Shown: in pieces, positions 49,930 to 59,222 of the stretch | Numbering within the stretch: the stretch's first letter is position 1 | How the letters are laid out: every line of letters begins with the position of its first letter | Origin: an uncultured Faecalibacterium sp. | GTDB taxonomy: Bacteria; Bacillota; Clostridia; Oscillospirales; Ruminococcaceae | DNA length: 64,000 nt | Assembly: GCA_937880095.1 (NCBI GenBank) | Contig: CALFLK010000020.1 | Coordinates: 1-64,000, forward strand | Reading direction: 5' to 3' | Translations under genes and position numbers: made by a program | The notes under the pieces: generated by a model | What the model saw: only the letters and a program-made list of their open reading frames with translations | Database searches by the model: none | Told to the model about the DNA's origin: nothing

Positions 49930-50859
49930 TTAGCCGTTATTTACGGAAAAATAGGCTTTTGCCTGTTGTGCGGCATCGTCGATGCAAGCTTTCAATGCAT
50001 CCAGATTTTCAAATCGGCGGGACGGTGCCAGATAGGCATGAAATTCCACCGTAGGTGTTTCATCGTACAAATCACCCGAAAAGTCCGGAATAAAGGTTTC
50101 GCAGGTGATCTTGTTCGCGTCATCATTTACAGTAGGACGACTGCCCAGACCCGTAGCAGACGGATACCACACACCATTTACCAGTGTACGGGTGATATAG
50201 ATGCCGGTCTTGGGTAGCTGATAGCCTTCTGGGAAAATCTGGTTGATGGTCGGGCAGCCAAAGGTACGACCCAAGCCTGCACCATGCTTCACCGGGAATT
50301 TTACCGCATACGGGCGACCCAGCATACTGTTGACCCCCGGAATATCTCCTCCGCCCAGCGCAGTGCGAATTCGGGTAGAAGAAACCGACTTGCCTTCAAA
50401 CTGTGTCAGTGGAACCACAATCAGTTCCACGCCTTTTTCTTCGCACATGGCACGCAGCGTATCCACATTGCCGGATGCTTTTGCGCCAAAGGTAAAATTT
50501 TCACCGCAGCACAATGCTCGTGCGTGGAGCTGATCCACCAGCGCAGCAAAAAACTTCTCCGGTGAAAGTGCTTTCACCTGCTCAAAATCCGGGGCTACAT
50601 AGTAGCGGACACCCATTTGCTCCACCAGCTCATGTTTTTCCTCGGTGCGCAAAAGGCGGCTGCCTTTCAGTGCATTGATACGGGGCAAGCGAAACGTAAA
50701 TACAGCCGGATCAGCGTCGTTCTTTTTTGCCCAGTCTGCCGCTGCACCAATTACTGCCTGATGCCCGATATGCAGACCATCGAAAAATCCCATTGCCACA
50801 GCACAGCCCCGATTATCCTTTTGCGGCAGTGCCTCCATGCGGGAATAGACTTGCATCAT
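49930..50859 (-). CDS. ribF: Bifunctional riboflavin kinase/FAD synthetase
   Basis: RibF converts riboflavin to FMN and then FAD. The N-terminal nucleotidyltransferase domain has VAMGFFDGLHIGHQAVI and SSTRIRTAL. The C-terminal riboflavin kinase domain has GRTFGCPTINQ and FIPDFSGDLYD. In other bacteria the usual kinase signature is GRxxGxPTxN, matched here. The length (309) is normal. It is the last gene of the nusA-infB unit, 42 bases after truB. The ribosome site is weak (AAGAGA). Confidence 0.95.
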   Translation of the reverse strand: MMQVYSRMEALPQKDNRGCAVAMGFFDGLHIGHQAVIGAAADWAKKNDADPAVFTFRLPRINALKGSRLLRTEEKHELVEQMGVRYYVAPDFEQVKALSPEKFFAALVDQLHARALCCGENFTFGAKASGNVDTLRAMCEEKGVELIVVPLTQFEGKSVSSTRIRTALGGGDIPGVNSMLGRPYAVKFPVKHGAGLGRTFGCPTINQIFPEGYQLPKTGIYITRTLVNGVWYPSATGLGSRPTVNDDANKITCETFIPDFSGDLYDETPTVEFHAYLAPSRRFENLDALKACIDDAAQQAKAYFSVNNG

Positions 50860-50901
50860 AGTTGTTATCTCTTTTCTTTTAACAGAAAACGGGCGCAGCC
50901 C

Positions 50902-51786
50902 TTAGTTTGTGCTGCGCTCGCAAAATAATTTTTCTACCTTGAGTACGCTGGCTTCCACTTTGGCAAGCCCCAGGAAATTCCCTTCCTGATCGCGTACACG
51001 GTAACGTCCGTCCTTTGCCGGGTAATGGCTGGTCGGACAGCCGTTCTCCAGATGGCGGCGTACCCCTGCGTTGACTTCTAAAAGCGGAAGATGCAAAAAT
51101 ACACTTTCCACCGGGAGCATCAGGCTTTCCAGTGTGCCTGCTTCCTTTGCTGCCAGAATTTCTTCCAGCGTGTGGGCGTCCTTTTCGTTGTAAACACCCG
51201 CCTGTACACGGCGCAGTGCGCTCATGGTGCCCTTCTGACCCAGTGCTTCGGCAATATCTTCCAAAAGCACACGGATATAAGTTCCCTTCGAGCAGGCAAC
51301 CCGCAGCGTATATTCGTTCGCAGCGGGACTGCCCAGATACTCGATGGAATGAATGGTAATGGTACGGGGCTTGCGCTCCACTTCGATGCCCTGACGGGCT
51401 GCCTTATACAAAGGCTGACCATTCACTTTGACCGCAGAATACATGGGCGGCAGCTGCTGCTGCTCGCCGACGAACTGCGGCAAAATTGCCAAGAGCTCGG
51501 CTTCGCCAACGGTTACCGGTGCGGTTTCTTGCACGGTACCGGTAATATCACCGGTATCGGTCTTTTCGCCCAGACGAAGCGTTGCGCAATAGGTTTTATC
51601 GTGGTTGACCTGCAAATCCACCGCCTTGCTGGCTCCGCCGCAGAATACCGGCAGCACACCAGTTGCCATCGGGTCCAGTGTACCGGAGTGACCCAGCTTG
51701 CGGGTACCCAAAACACCACGCAGCTTGGCAATGACGTCAAAACTGGTCCAGTCGGTGGGTTTATCCACAATCAAGATTCCCTGCAT
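50902..51786 (-). CDS. truB: tRNA pseudouridine-55 synthase
   Basis: TruB makes pseudouridine 55 in the T-loop of tRNAs. The catalytic aspartate is D38 in GHSGTLDPMATGVLP, and DKPTDWTSFDVIAKLR opens the protein. A PUA-like C-terminal part follows. The length (294) is normal. Its start overlaps the nrnA gene by 16 bases, indicating coupling. Confidence 0.97.
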   Translation of the reverse strand: MQGILIVDKPTDWTSFDVIAKLRGVLGTRKLGHSGTLDPMATGVLPVFCGGASKAVDLQVNHDKTYCATLRLGEKTDTGDITGTVQETAPVTVGEAELLAILPQFVGEQQQLPPMYSAVKVNGQPLYKAARQGIEVERKPRTITIHSIEYLGSPAANEYTLRVACSKGTYIRVLLEDIAEALGQKGTMSALRRVQAGVYNEKDAHTLEEILAAKEAGTLESLMLPVESVFLHLPLLEVNAGVRRHLENGCPTSHYPAKDGRYRVRDQEGNFLGLAKVEASVLKVEKLFCERSTN

Positions 51787-52763
51787 TCCTGGTCCTCCCG
51801 CGTTTGGTCCATCACAGCCTGTACTTCGGTCAGGATTGCATTCTTGGTGTTATCCAGATTGCCTTCCAACTCACATCCAGCTGCACGGCTGTGACCACCA
51901 CCGCCCAGACGGCGTGCAATGGCGCAAGCGTCCACATCGCCCAAGGTGCGGATGCTGATGCGGTAGCTGCCGGCAGGGGTCTGACGCAGGGTCAGACCCA
52001 CATGAATCCCGGCAATGCTCAGGGGCAAGCTGGTCAGATCCTCCAAATCGGCAGGCTCTACACCACTTGCACTGATTTCCTCGCGGGTCAGATAAATCAG
52101 AGCGCACTTGCCATCCAAGTGATACTCTAAATTATTCAGCGCCATGCGTTCCGCAGCGATTCGCTCTTTGGCTTTGGTTTCAAAGAGCAGCTTATTCAGT
52201 TCGCCCATGCGGGCGCCAGCTTCCATCAGCCGAGCGGCTACCATATGGGTACGCGCCGTCGTGTTATTGAACTTAAAGCAGCCTGTATCGGTAGACAGTG
52301 CTGTATACAGGCAGTCTGCAATCTGGGGTGTGATTTCTGCGCCCAGCTTGGCGATTACGTCTATCATCAGTTCAGCGGTTGCTGCTGCTGTAGCATCCAG
52401 CAGTGTAAAATCCGCATAGCCGCCGTTACCGGCATGATGGTCGATACAGAAATTCACATGATGTGCCAGTTCCGGCACACCGTTATTGGCACCGAACAAC
52501 TGGATGCTTGCCACATCTACCGCCACCACGGTTTCCGGCTCAAAGGAGTCGTCAAAAACCGGGATCTCCATATAGGAGAACAGCTGCGGGATAGGGTCCG
52601 AGCAAAGAACTGCTGCCGTTTTGCCTAACGCACGCATTGCATGGCAAAGCGCCGCACCACAGCCAACGGTATCTCCATCCGGATTTTTATGACACAGGAT
52701 CAAAACGCGGTCCACCGAAGAAAGGCGTTCCGTCATTTCATCCACGGTCAGGAATTCCGTCAT
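51771..52763 (-). CDS. nrnA: DHH-family oligoribonuclease/pAp phosphatase NrnA
   Basis: NrnA-type enzymes finish degradation of short RNAs and dephosphorylate pAp. Motif NPDGDTVGCG is near the N-terminus, CIDHHAGN is the DHH motif, and GGGHSRAAGCELEG marks the DHHA1 domain. The length (330) matches the family. It lies between rbfA and truB as in other Firmicutes. GGAGG precedes the ATG. Confidence 0.94.
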   Translation of the reverse strand: MTEFLTVDEMTERLSSVDRVLILCHKNPDGDTVGCGAALCHAMRALGKTAAVLCSDPIPQLFSYMEIPVFDDSFEPETVVAVDVASIQLFGANNGVPELAHHVNFCIDHHAGNGGYADFTLLDATAAATAELMIDVIAKLGAEITPQIADCLYTALSTDTGCFKFNNTTARTHMVAARLMEAGARMGELNKLLFETKAKERIAAERMALNNLEYHLDGKCALIYLTREEISASGVEPADLEDLTSLPLSIAGIHVGLTLRQTPAGSYRISIRTLGDVDACAIARRLGGGGHSRAAGCELEGNLDNTKNAILTEVQAVMDQTREDQECRES

Positions 52764-52786
52764 ATGTTCCTCCTTGAACTGCAGAC

Positions 52787-53161
52787 TCAGTCCGCATTTT
52801 CGTCTGCAGGTCGATTCTTTTCATTCAGGTCTTTCAGCAGCTGATTGATGTGCTCTGCGTAAGCGGCGCTGTCGTCCTCAACGAAAATCAAACGAGGTGC
52901 CTTGCGGATGTGCATATGCTTGCTGATGTCCGTGCGTACACGGCCAGCGCAGTGATTCAGGGTATCCACAACCACCTTTGCGCCGTCCTCACGGCCCATC
53001 ACACTGATGTGGACCTTTGCCACATCCAAATCAGGGGTGACGTCCAAACGGGTCACGGTCAAAAGGCCGCCTTCCAGGCGGGGGTCTTTCAGTCGGCTGA
53101 TGCTGGCGATAATCTCGCGCTTCATATCCTGAGCCAGACGACCCATGCTTTTTTCAGACAT
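52787..53161 (-). CDS. rbfA: Ribosome-binding factor A
   Basis: RbfA matures the 5' end of 16S rRNA in the 30S subunit. The single KH-like domain shows RLAQDMKREIIASISRLKDP, VTRLDVTPDLDVAKVHISV and RLIFVEDDS. At 124 residues it is typical. AGGAGG precedes the ATG. It lies 43 bases after infB and 23 bases before nrnA. Confidence 0.96.
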   Translation of the reverse strand: MSEKSMGRLAQDMKREIIASISRLKDPRLEGGLLTVTRLDVTPDLDVAKVHISVMGREDGAKVVVDTLNHCAGRVRTDISKHMHIRKAPRLIFVEDDSAAYAEHINQLLKDLNEKNRPADENAD

Positions 53162-53204
53162 ATTGCCCTCCTATCTCATTAAAACGGAGTAGAGAGAAAT
53201 TTTC

Positions 53205-55580
53205 TTACTCGCGGTATTCTTCCATCTTGAATGCTTCGTAAACGTCGCCGACCTTGATGTCGTTGAAGCGAGCCAGCGTAACGCCGCACTCGTAGCCTTC
53301 TGCAACTTCCTTCGCGTCGTCCTTGAAGCGCTTCAGGCTTGCGATCTCGTCTTCTGCCAGAACGATACCGTCACGAACCACGCGGACCTTGCTGTCGCGG
53401 GTGATCTTACCGTCGGTAACACGGCAGCCAGCAACCGTACCAACGTTGCTAATCTTGTAGACTTCACGAACCTGCAGCTCGCCCAGCTGAACCTCGCGGA
53501 ACTTGGGAGCCAGCATACCCTTCATAGCGTCGGTGACATCGTTGATTGCGTCGTAGATGACACGGTACATACGCATTTCTACATGAGTAGCTGCGGCTGC
53601 TTCCTTAGCCACATTGTCGGGGCGCACGTTGAAGCCGATGATGATGGAGTTGGATGCGTCAGCCAGGTCAACGTCAGACTTGCTGATTGCGCCGACACCT
53701 GCGTGGATAACGCGAACACGGACTTCCTCGTTGGAGATCTTCTCCAGGCTCTGCTTAACAGCCTCAGCGGAACCCTGCACGTCAGCCTTGACAACGATGG
53801 TCAGTTCCTTCATGTCGTTCTCTGCCATCTGGCTGAACAGGTTGTCCAGAGTGACCTTGGTGTAGGATGCGAACTGGCGCTCCTTAGCAGCGGTTGCACG
53901 CTGGTCAGCCAGCTCACGAGCCAGACGCTCGTCTGCAACAGCCTCGAACTGGTCACCTGCTTCGGGCACTTCGGTCAGACCGGTGATCTCGACAGGAGTA
54001 GAAGGACCAGCAGACTTCAGGTTACGGCCCTTATCGTCACGCATGGTACGAACACGGCCAACAGCGGTGCCAGCAATCAGCACATCGCCAACGTTCAGGG
54101 TACCATTCTGCACCAGCAGAGTAGCAACAGGGCCCTGACCCTTATCCAGACGAGCTTCGACAACAGAACCCTTACCACGGCGGTTGGGGTTAGCACGCAG
54201 CTCCATGACTTCTGCTTCCAGAGCGACACGCTCCAGCAGGTCCTGAATGCCCTCGCCCTTCAAAGCGGAAACCGGGATGCAAGCAACATCGCCGCCCCAG
54301 TCTTCGGGGATGATGCCGTGAGCGGTCAGACCTTCCTTAACACGGTCGGGGTTAGCGGTGGGCTTATCCATCTTGTTCACTGCAACGATCAGCTTGACGC
54401 CTGCAGCCTTTGCGTGGCTGATAGACTCGATGGTCTGGGGCATGATGCCGTCGTCAGCAGCAACAACCAGAATAGCCAGGTCGGTCATGTTTGCACCACG
54501 GGCACGCATGGAGGTAAATGCCTCATGGCCCGGGGTATCCAGGAAGGTGATCTTGGAGCCGTTTACGATAACCTGATATGCACCGATTGCCTGCGTAATG
54601 CCGCCCGCTTCGCCTGCGGTGACGTTGGTAGCACGGATTGCGTCCAGAATGGAGGTCTTACCGTGGTCAACGTGACCCATGACACAGACAACAGGAGGAC
54701 GCTCGACCAGATCTTCTTCGTTATCCACATCCTGCTCGAACAGACGCTCTTCGATGGTAAACACCTTTTCGCGCTCGACCTTTGCGTGAAATTCCTCAGC
54801 CACCAGTGCTGCGGAGTCGAAATCGACCACGTCGTTGATGGTGTGCATTTCGCCCATCTGCATAAACTTAGCAATAACCTTGCCAACCTGCTGCTTCAGG
54901 CGGGTAGCCAGCTCACCGATGGAAATTTCATCGGGAATGGTGATCTTCAGCTGTGCGTTACGAGCCTTTTCCAGCTGGATGCGCTGCAGACGCTCTGCTT
55001 CGGTCTCGCGCTTACCCTTCTGGTACTGCTGACGCTGACGCTGGTTGCGCTGAGAGAACTTCTGCTTATTGCCCTGCGGGCTGGACTTACGGCGATTGTT
55101 GTTTGCGTTCTTGTTGGTAGAAGCCAGATCGTCGTACTTCGCATCGAAACGAGCCACGTTCAACTCAACGGTACGGGTATCAACGGTAACCTGATTGTTC
55201 TCACGCTTGACTTCGACCTTCTCCACAGCCTTAGCGGGAGCCTTTGCACCGGTAGCCTTTGCCAGCTCACTGAGGGAAACGGTCTTTTCCTCGTGCTTGT
55301 CGTGCTTTTCATGCTTCTTAGCATTGTGAGAGGGCTTCTTTTCAGCAACCTTCTCTGCAGCCTTGGCAACCTCGGGGTTTGCGCTGTTCAAAAATGCCTT
55401 CAGATCCACATCGGCATTGTCGCGGCTCATCTTCTCCAGCAGCAGGTTCAGTTCCTGCTCCTCCAGATTCGAGCTGACCTTCTTGCCGGTAACACCCACT
55501 TCGTTCAGGGTGTCCAGAATCTGCTTTGCAGGCTTGTTGACGTCCTTTGCAAAATCGCTAACTTTGTATTTAATAATCAT
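53205..55580 (-). CDS. infB: Translation initiation factor IF-2
   Basis: IF-2 is the GTPase that brings fMet-tRNA to the 30S subunit. The N-terminal IF2_N domain begins MIIKYKVSDFAKDV. A Lys/Asn/Gln-rich low-complexity region (about 75-210) precedes a second IF2_N-like domain. G1 is GHVDHGKT (302-309), with DTPGHEAFT and NKMDKP as G3 and G4. Protein length is 791. The ATG at 55580 overlaps the ylxQ stop (ATGA) and has AAGGAGG upstream. A 57-base-longer start is rejected. Confidence 0.97.
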   Translation of the reverse strand: MIIKYKVSDFAKDVNKPAKQILDTLNEVGVTGKKVSSNLEEQELNLLLEKMSRDNADVDLKAFLNSANPEVAKAAEKVAEKKPSHNAKKHEKHDKHEEKTVSLSELAKATGAKAPAKAVEKVEVKRENNQVTVDTRTVELNVARFDAKYDDLASTNKNANNNRRKSSPQGNKQKFSQRNQRQRQQYQKGKRETEAERLQRIQLEKARNAQLKITIPDEISIGELATRLKQQVGKVIAKFMQMGEMHTINDVVDFDSAALVAEEFHAKVEREKVFTIEERLFEQDVDNEEDLVERPPVVCVMGHVDHGKTSILDAIRATNVTAGEAGGITQAIGAYQVIVNGSKITFLDTPGHEAFTSMRARGANMTDLAILVVAADDGIMPQTIESISHAKAAGVKLIVAVNKMDKPTANPDRVKEGLTAHGIIPEDWGGDVACIPVSALKGEGIQDLLERVALEAEVMELRANPNRRGKGSVVEARLDKGQGPVATLLVQNGTLNVGDVLIAGTAVGRVRTMRDDKGRNLKSAGPSTPVEITGLTEVPEAGDQFEAVADERLARELADQRATAAKERQFASYTKVTLDNLFSQMAENDMKELTIVVKADVQGSAEAVKQSLEKISNEEVRVRVIHAGVGAISKSDVDLADASNSIIIGFNVRPDNVAKEAAAATHVEMRMYRVIYDAINDVTDAMKGMLAPKFREVQLGELQVREVYKISNVGTVAGCRVTDGKITRDSKVRVVRDGIVLAEDEIASLKRFKDDAKEVAEGYECGVTLARFNDIKVGDVYEAFKMEEYRE

Positions 55581-55957
55581 TCGCTGTCTTCCTCCTTCTG
55601 AATGAGGTGTTCGCATTGCTTGTACTTGGTCAAACACAGGCGTGCCAGGTTGGCGTCTGCCACAGCATACACCGCAACACGCTTACGGCTGACATCTGCC
55701 AGGTCGTCCTGTGCAAGCGGCAGGGGCAGAACCTCTGCCAAATCTTCTACGGCGTAGCGCAGGCGCTGTGCCGTTTTCGGGCTGATATCCGATGCCAGAT
55801 ACACGCAGTCTGTCTTACCTGCCATAACGGCATCCATAACCGGGTCGAAACCCATAACCAGTTTACCCGCTTTGCGGCACATGGAAAATGCACCGTGCAG
55901 CTGCGCCTTCAGCTCGTCCGGCGTAAAGACAGGAGCCTGTTTCACATTCTTTTTCAT
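55577..55957 (-). CDS. ylxQ: L7Ae/YlxQ-family ribosomal-like protein
   Basis: This 126-residue protein has an L7Ae-type kink-turn RNA-binding fold: FSMCRKAGKLVMGFDPVMDAV, VYLASDISPKTAQRL and VAVYAVADANLARL. Its exact target is unsettled. It overlaps ylxR upstream and infB downstream by 4 bases each, the standard nusA-ylxR-ylxQ-infB arrangement. Confidence 0.93.
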   Translation of the reverse strand: MKKNVKQAPVFTPDELKAQLHGAFSMCRKAGKLVMGFDPVMDAVMAGKTDCVYLASDISPKTAQRLRYAVEDLAEVLPLPLAQDDLADVSRKRVAVYAVADANLARLCLTKYKQCEHLIQKEEDSE

Positions 55958-56241
55958 GCGTTTACGCTCCCTTCTTTTGCGTCTGTCAGCTGTGCCGACA
56001 GGCTGTCATAGACCTCCTGCGGGATGGTCACTTCAAATCCGCGCTCCAGCGCTTTTTTCTTGCGTGCCTTGGCGAGGCAAGCAGGGTCTGGGCAAATATA
56101 TGCACCACGGCCGGGCTTTTTGCCGGTCAGATCCACACTGATCTCACCGGTCGGTGCTTTTACAACACGCACCAGCTCTTTTTTGGGCTTAGAGGTGTTA
56201 CAGCCTACGCACTGACGCATTGGAACCTTTTTCTGTACCAT
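55954..56241 (-). CDS. ylxR: YlxR-family RNA-binding protein (RnpM)
   Basis: This 95-residue protein has the YlxR signature MRQCVGCNTSKPKKELVRVV and GKKPGRGAYICPDPACL. Family members bind RNA, and in Bacillus one has been linked to RNase P (RnpM). The ATG at 56241 is chosen because AAGGGGG stands six bases upstream. An ATG 18 bases earlier would include it. It overlaps ylxQ by 4 bases and follows nusA by 23 bases. Confidence 0.94.
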   Translation of the reverse strand: MVQKKVPMRQCVGCNTSKPKKELVRVVKAPTGEISVDLTGKKPGRGAYICPDPACLAKARKKKALERGFEVTIPQEVYDSLSAQLTDAKEGSVNA

Positions 56242-56264
56242 GTTCGGCCCCCTTGTCATTCATT

Positions 56265-57356
56265 TCAGTCGTTGGTGACGTTTTCGTCGTCCTCACCATA
56301 ATAACCGCTTTCGGGGCGGATATCAATATTGTAGCCAGTCAGACGTGCACACAGACGTGCATTCTGACCCTTGTTGCCGATTGCCAGGCTCAGCTGGTGA
56401 TCGGGAACGGTAACCTTGCAGCTGTTGGTTTCACCGGGCAGCAGCTCAACCTTGACAACCTTAGCGGGGCTCAGGGATGCTGCGATAAACTCGGAAATAT
56501 CCTCGCTCCACTTGATAATGTCGATCTTCTCGCCGCCCAGCTTCTCAACAACATGAGCAACACGGTCGCCATGTGCGCCGATGCAAGCAGAAACGGGGTT
56601 GACGTTTGCGTCGTTGGACCAGACAGCCATCTTAGTGCGAGCGCCAGCCTCACGGCTGATTGCCTTAACTTCGACAGTGCCGTCGAAGATTTCGGGAACT
56701 TCCATCTCGAACAGGCGCTTGACCAGGCCGGGGTGGGTACGGCTAATCATCACGCGGGGACCACGCTCGGTAGCCAGAACGTCCACAACGTAGACCTGCA
56801 GCTGCTGACCTTCGGTGTAAACTTCACCGGGGACCTGCTCGCTGCGGGGCAGGATTGCGTCGCCGCCCTTGCCCAGATTCAGGCTGACAATGCCCTTCTC
56901 CTCATCAACGTGGGTCACAGTAGCCAGAACGATCTCGTGGCTCTTGGACTGCATCTCGTTCAGCTGCTGGTTACGCTCTGCTTCGCGGATGCCCTGACGA
57001 ATGACGTGCTTAGCGGTCTGAGCAGCGATACGACCGAATTCCTTGGTCTTCAGGCTGGTGACCATACGCTGACCTGCCTTATAGGTCTTGCGGATGTGCT
57101 GTGCTTCGCTCTCCTCGATCTGGGTGTTCTCGTTGATCATCTCGCCGTCGGGCACGATGTCACGAACCAGAGATACGCTGAACTTGCCCTTACCGGGATC
57201 GATCTCTACCAGAACGTTTTCTTCCTCGACCTCGTAGTTCTTCTTAACTGCAATCACGATTGCAGCCTCGATCTTGTCCAGCAGGTATTCGGGGGTGATG
57301 CCACGCTCGCGGGTGAGCATGGACAGCGCTTCAAAGAATTCGTTGTTGCTTGCCAT
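56265..57356 (-). CDS. nusA: Transcription termination/antitermination factor NusA
   Basis: NusA binds RNA polymerase and modulates pausing and termination. It has an N-terminal polymerase-binding domain (1-125), an S1 domain (about 135-200, with EIVLATVTHVDEEKGIVSLNL) and two KH domains (GACIGAHGDRV-like VSACIGAHGDRV and LAIGNKGQNARLCARLTGYNI). The E. coli C-terminal acidic repeats are absent, as in Firmicutes. At 363 residues it is normal. GGAGGA precedes the ATG. rimP lies 52 bases upstream. Confidence 0.97.
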   Translation of the reverse strand: MASNNEFFEALSMLTRERGITPEYLLDKIEAAIVIAVKKNYEVEEENVLVEIDPGKGKFSVSLVRDIVPDGEMINENTQIEESEAQHIRKTYKAGQRMVTSLKTKEFGRIAAQTAKHVIRQGIREAERNQQLNEMQSKSHEIVLATVTHVDEEKGIVSLNLGKGGDAILPRSEQVPGEVYTEGQQLQVYVVDVLATERGPRVMISRTHPGLVKRLFEMEVPEIFDGTVEVKAISREAGARTKMAVWSNDANVNPVSACIGAHGDRVAHVVEKLGGEKIDIIKWSEDISEFIAASLSPAKVVKVELLPGETNSCKVTVPDHQLSLAIGNKGQNARLCARLTGYNIDIRPESGYYGEDDENVTND

Positions 57357-57408
57357 CTTAATTCCTCCTACAATTCACAGTTGGGGGGTATCCCCTGTTT
57401 ATCTTTTT

Positions 57409-57897
57409 TTAGAACAGATTTTCGTCATCGCACAGGCGAACGGTGCTGGCAGCCTTGACTGCAAAGCTGATTGCGCCGGTTTCGGTTTCCACCGTTACAG
57501 TGTCGCCGTCACGACCCTGCAGGATACCGGAAAACTCACGGTTGCCTGCTTCGTCAGCGCAGAACAGCTTGACAGCAACTTTCTCGCCCTGCATTTGTGC
57601 GTAATGCTCGGGACGGGTCAGCTTACGACCAACGCCGGGGCTGCCAACTTCCAGATAATAGCTCTGGTCGATGGGGTCTTCCTCATCCAGAATCGGATCG
57701 ATTGCGTGAGATACCGCTGCACAGGTATCCGTATCCATGCAGCTGCCGTCGGTTTTGTCAATCAGAACACGCAGAAACCAATCGGGACCTTCCTTTTCAA
57801 AAACCACATCCCACAGCTGAAGACCCATGCCTTCGACCACGGGGCGTACCAGAGTTTCAACCTTTTTGGCAGTGTTGCCGCCAGAAGTTTTCGCCAT
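57409..57897 (-). CDS. rimP: Ribosome maturation factor RimP
   Basis: RimP assists 30S assembly. The 162-residue protein has WDVVFEKEGPDWFLRVLIDK, CAAVSHAIDPILDEEDPI and YYLEVGSPGVGRKLTRPEHY. The ATG at 57897 has GGGAG about 8 bases upstream. A longer start by 15 bases would overlap that site. It is the first gene of the nusA-infB operon, with a strong promoter upstream. Confidence 0.96.
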   Translation of the reverse strand: MAKTSGGNTAKKVETLVRPVVEGMGLQLWDVVFEKEGPDWFLRVLIDKTDGSCMDTDTCAAVSHAIDPILDEEDPIDQSYYLEVGSPGVGRKLTRPEHYAQMQGEKVAVKLFCADEAGNREFSGILQGRDGDTVTVETETGAISFAVKAASTVRLCDDENLF

Positions 57898-57973
57898 ATC
57901 AAACGCTCCCATACAAATAAGAAAAGCGGACCTTGCGGCCCACTTTCCATAAAACTATTAACGTACTATCAGG

Positions 57974-58002
57974 AGTATAGCACATCCAGTGGGGTTATGC
58001 AA
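57974..58002 (-). promoter_or_regulatory. Promoter for the rimP-nusA-infB operon
   Basis: On the minus strand TTGCAT and TATACT are separated by 17 bases, with TGC before the -10 (extended -10). The leader is about 70 bases. Confidence 0.8.
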
Positions 58003-58063
58003 GTATTTTCCAGTTTTTCGCCGTTTTCTCTGCGGAAATGCCCACAAAAAGTGTTTTTCTTGT

Positions 58064-58092
58064 TTGAAACGTATGTACTCCCATGTTATACT
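58064..58092 (+). promoter_or_regulatory. Promoter for the GNAT gene
   Basis: TTGAAA and TATACT are 17 bases apart, with TGT before the -10, 33 bases upstream of the start codon. Confidence 0.65.
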
Positions 58093-58124
58093 GCCAAAAA
58101 ACAGACAAAACAGGAGGGTTTCAT

Positions 58125-58666
58125 ATGAATGCACCGATTGATGTTTCTACTGTTACCCTGCACACCAAACGACTGACGCTGCGCCCTTGGCGTATGTCCG
58201 ACCTTACGGATTTTTATGAATACGCCAGCGTGGATGGTGTGGGGCAAATGGCAGGCTGGCTGCCCCATAAAAATATAGAAGAGTCCCACACCATTTTAGA
58301 ACTATTTCTCGCAGGCAAGAATCAGTTTGCCATCGAATACAATGGCAAGGTGATCGGTTCGGTCGGCGTGGAAAAATACGACGAATCCCACTTTCCTGAA
58401 TATGCTGACAAGCGTGGGCGTGAATTGGGCTTTGTTTGTCCAAAAACTACTGGGGTCAAGGTCTGATGCCAGAAGCAGTAGAAACGATAGCGCAATATCT
58501 TTTTGACAAAGTGAATCTGGATTTTCTGGTCTGCGGGCACTTTGTAGAAAACGATCGGTCCCGCCGGGTACAGGAGAAATGCGGTTTCCACCATGTGAAG
58601 CAGGCAAAGTACATCACGCAGTATGGTGAAGTGAAAGATGAATGGCTTTCGATTCGGGAAAAATAA
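58125..58666 (+). pseudogene. GNAT acetyltransferase (RimJ/RimL-like), frameshifted
   Basis: The gene starts at 58125 with GGAGGG upstream and reads as an Acetyltransf_3-type GNAT protein (LHTKRLTLRPWRMSDLTDFY, then GKVIGSVGVEKYD). After GRELGFV the frame is lost near 58436-58441 and stops soon after. The missing part continues one frame over (LSKNYWGQGLMPEAVETIAQ, then NDRSRRVQEKCGFHHV) to 58666. One extra T in the run at GTTTG would restore a 180-residue protein with the acetyl-CoA loop intact. It is either a recent pseudogene or a sequencing or assembly error. Confidence 0.85.
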
Positions 58667-58691
58667 GTATTATCCCCTATCCATCAAAAAT

Positions 58692-58733
58692 AAGAGCGCT
58701 GTTGTGGCTTTTCGACTGCAGCAGCGCTCTTTT
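58692..58733. terminator. Intrinsic terminator, probably bidirectional
   Basis: AAGAGCGCTG (58692-58701) pairs with CAGCGCTCTT (58722-58731). T-rich tracts lie on both sides, between the converging GNAT and lipoprotein genes. Confidence 0.8.
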
Positions 58734-58735
58734 AC

Positions 58736-59097
58736 TTATTCACTGAGGTTATATACGCTTACTTCTTCGCCCTGCTGAATCAATTCCGGTTCGCCAGATT
58801 CTGATTTCTCATATTCACAGCCATAGCTGCCACTACCATTCTTTGATTGATAGTTGAATTGAATCACGACATGGGTCGCATCGTCTGGGCGTGCTGCCGT
58901 AGCGGTTTCTGTAATTTCCAAATCTTCAAAGTCAGCAAATTGCGCTTCAAAGGATTCTTTCGCCAGTTCGATTGCTCTGCCATAGGATGCAGGTACTTCT
59001 TCCGTTTGGGTTTCAACATAAGCTTCTATCTTGCCACCTTGCCACAAGCCGTCAGAAATAGGCACAAAGAAACCAACACCAAAAGATACTTTTTCAT
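58736..59097 (-). pseudogene. Small lipoprotein gene, frameshifted
   Basis: The start at 59097 has AAGGAG 8 bases upstream and encodes a clear lipoprotein signal, MKKYLLVLVSLCLFLTAC, ending in the lipobox LTAC. Three codons past CGK the frame meets TAG. One frame over, from about 59040 to 58736, runs a protein-like sequence (KIEAYVETQTEEVPASYG to EVSVYNLSE) without its own ribosome site. One added base near the GTGGC at about 59032 would join both into a 120-residue lipoprotein. The family is not recognised. Confidence 0.75.
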
Positions 59098-59162
59098 CGC
59101 GTAGTCTCCTTTTGCTATTTCATATTGTATCTGTATTATAGCATAGCCACTTTCCCCTTTAC

Positions 59163-59222
59163 AAGAAAAAGCGAGCAGCGTCACGTCCCCCAAAAGGCTT
59201 GATGCACTGCTCGCTTTTTTTT
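59163..59222 (-). terminator. Intrinsic terminator after the YkgJ-type gene
   Basis: AAAAAGCGAGCAG (59166-59178) pairs with CTGCTCGCTTTTT (59207-59219) around a 28-base loop. TTTTTC follows on the minus strand. It abuts the stop codon of the gene upstream. Confidence 0.85.
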
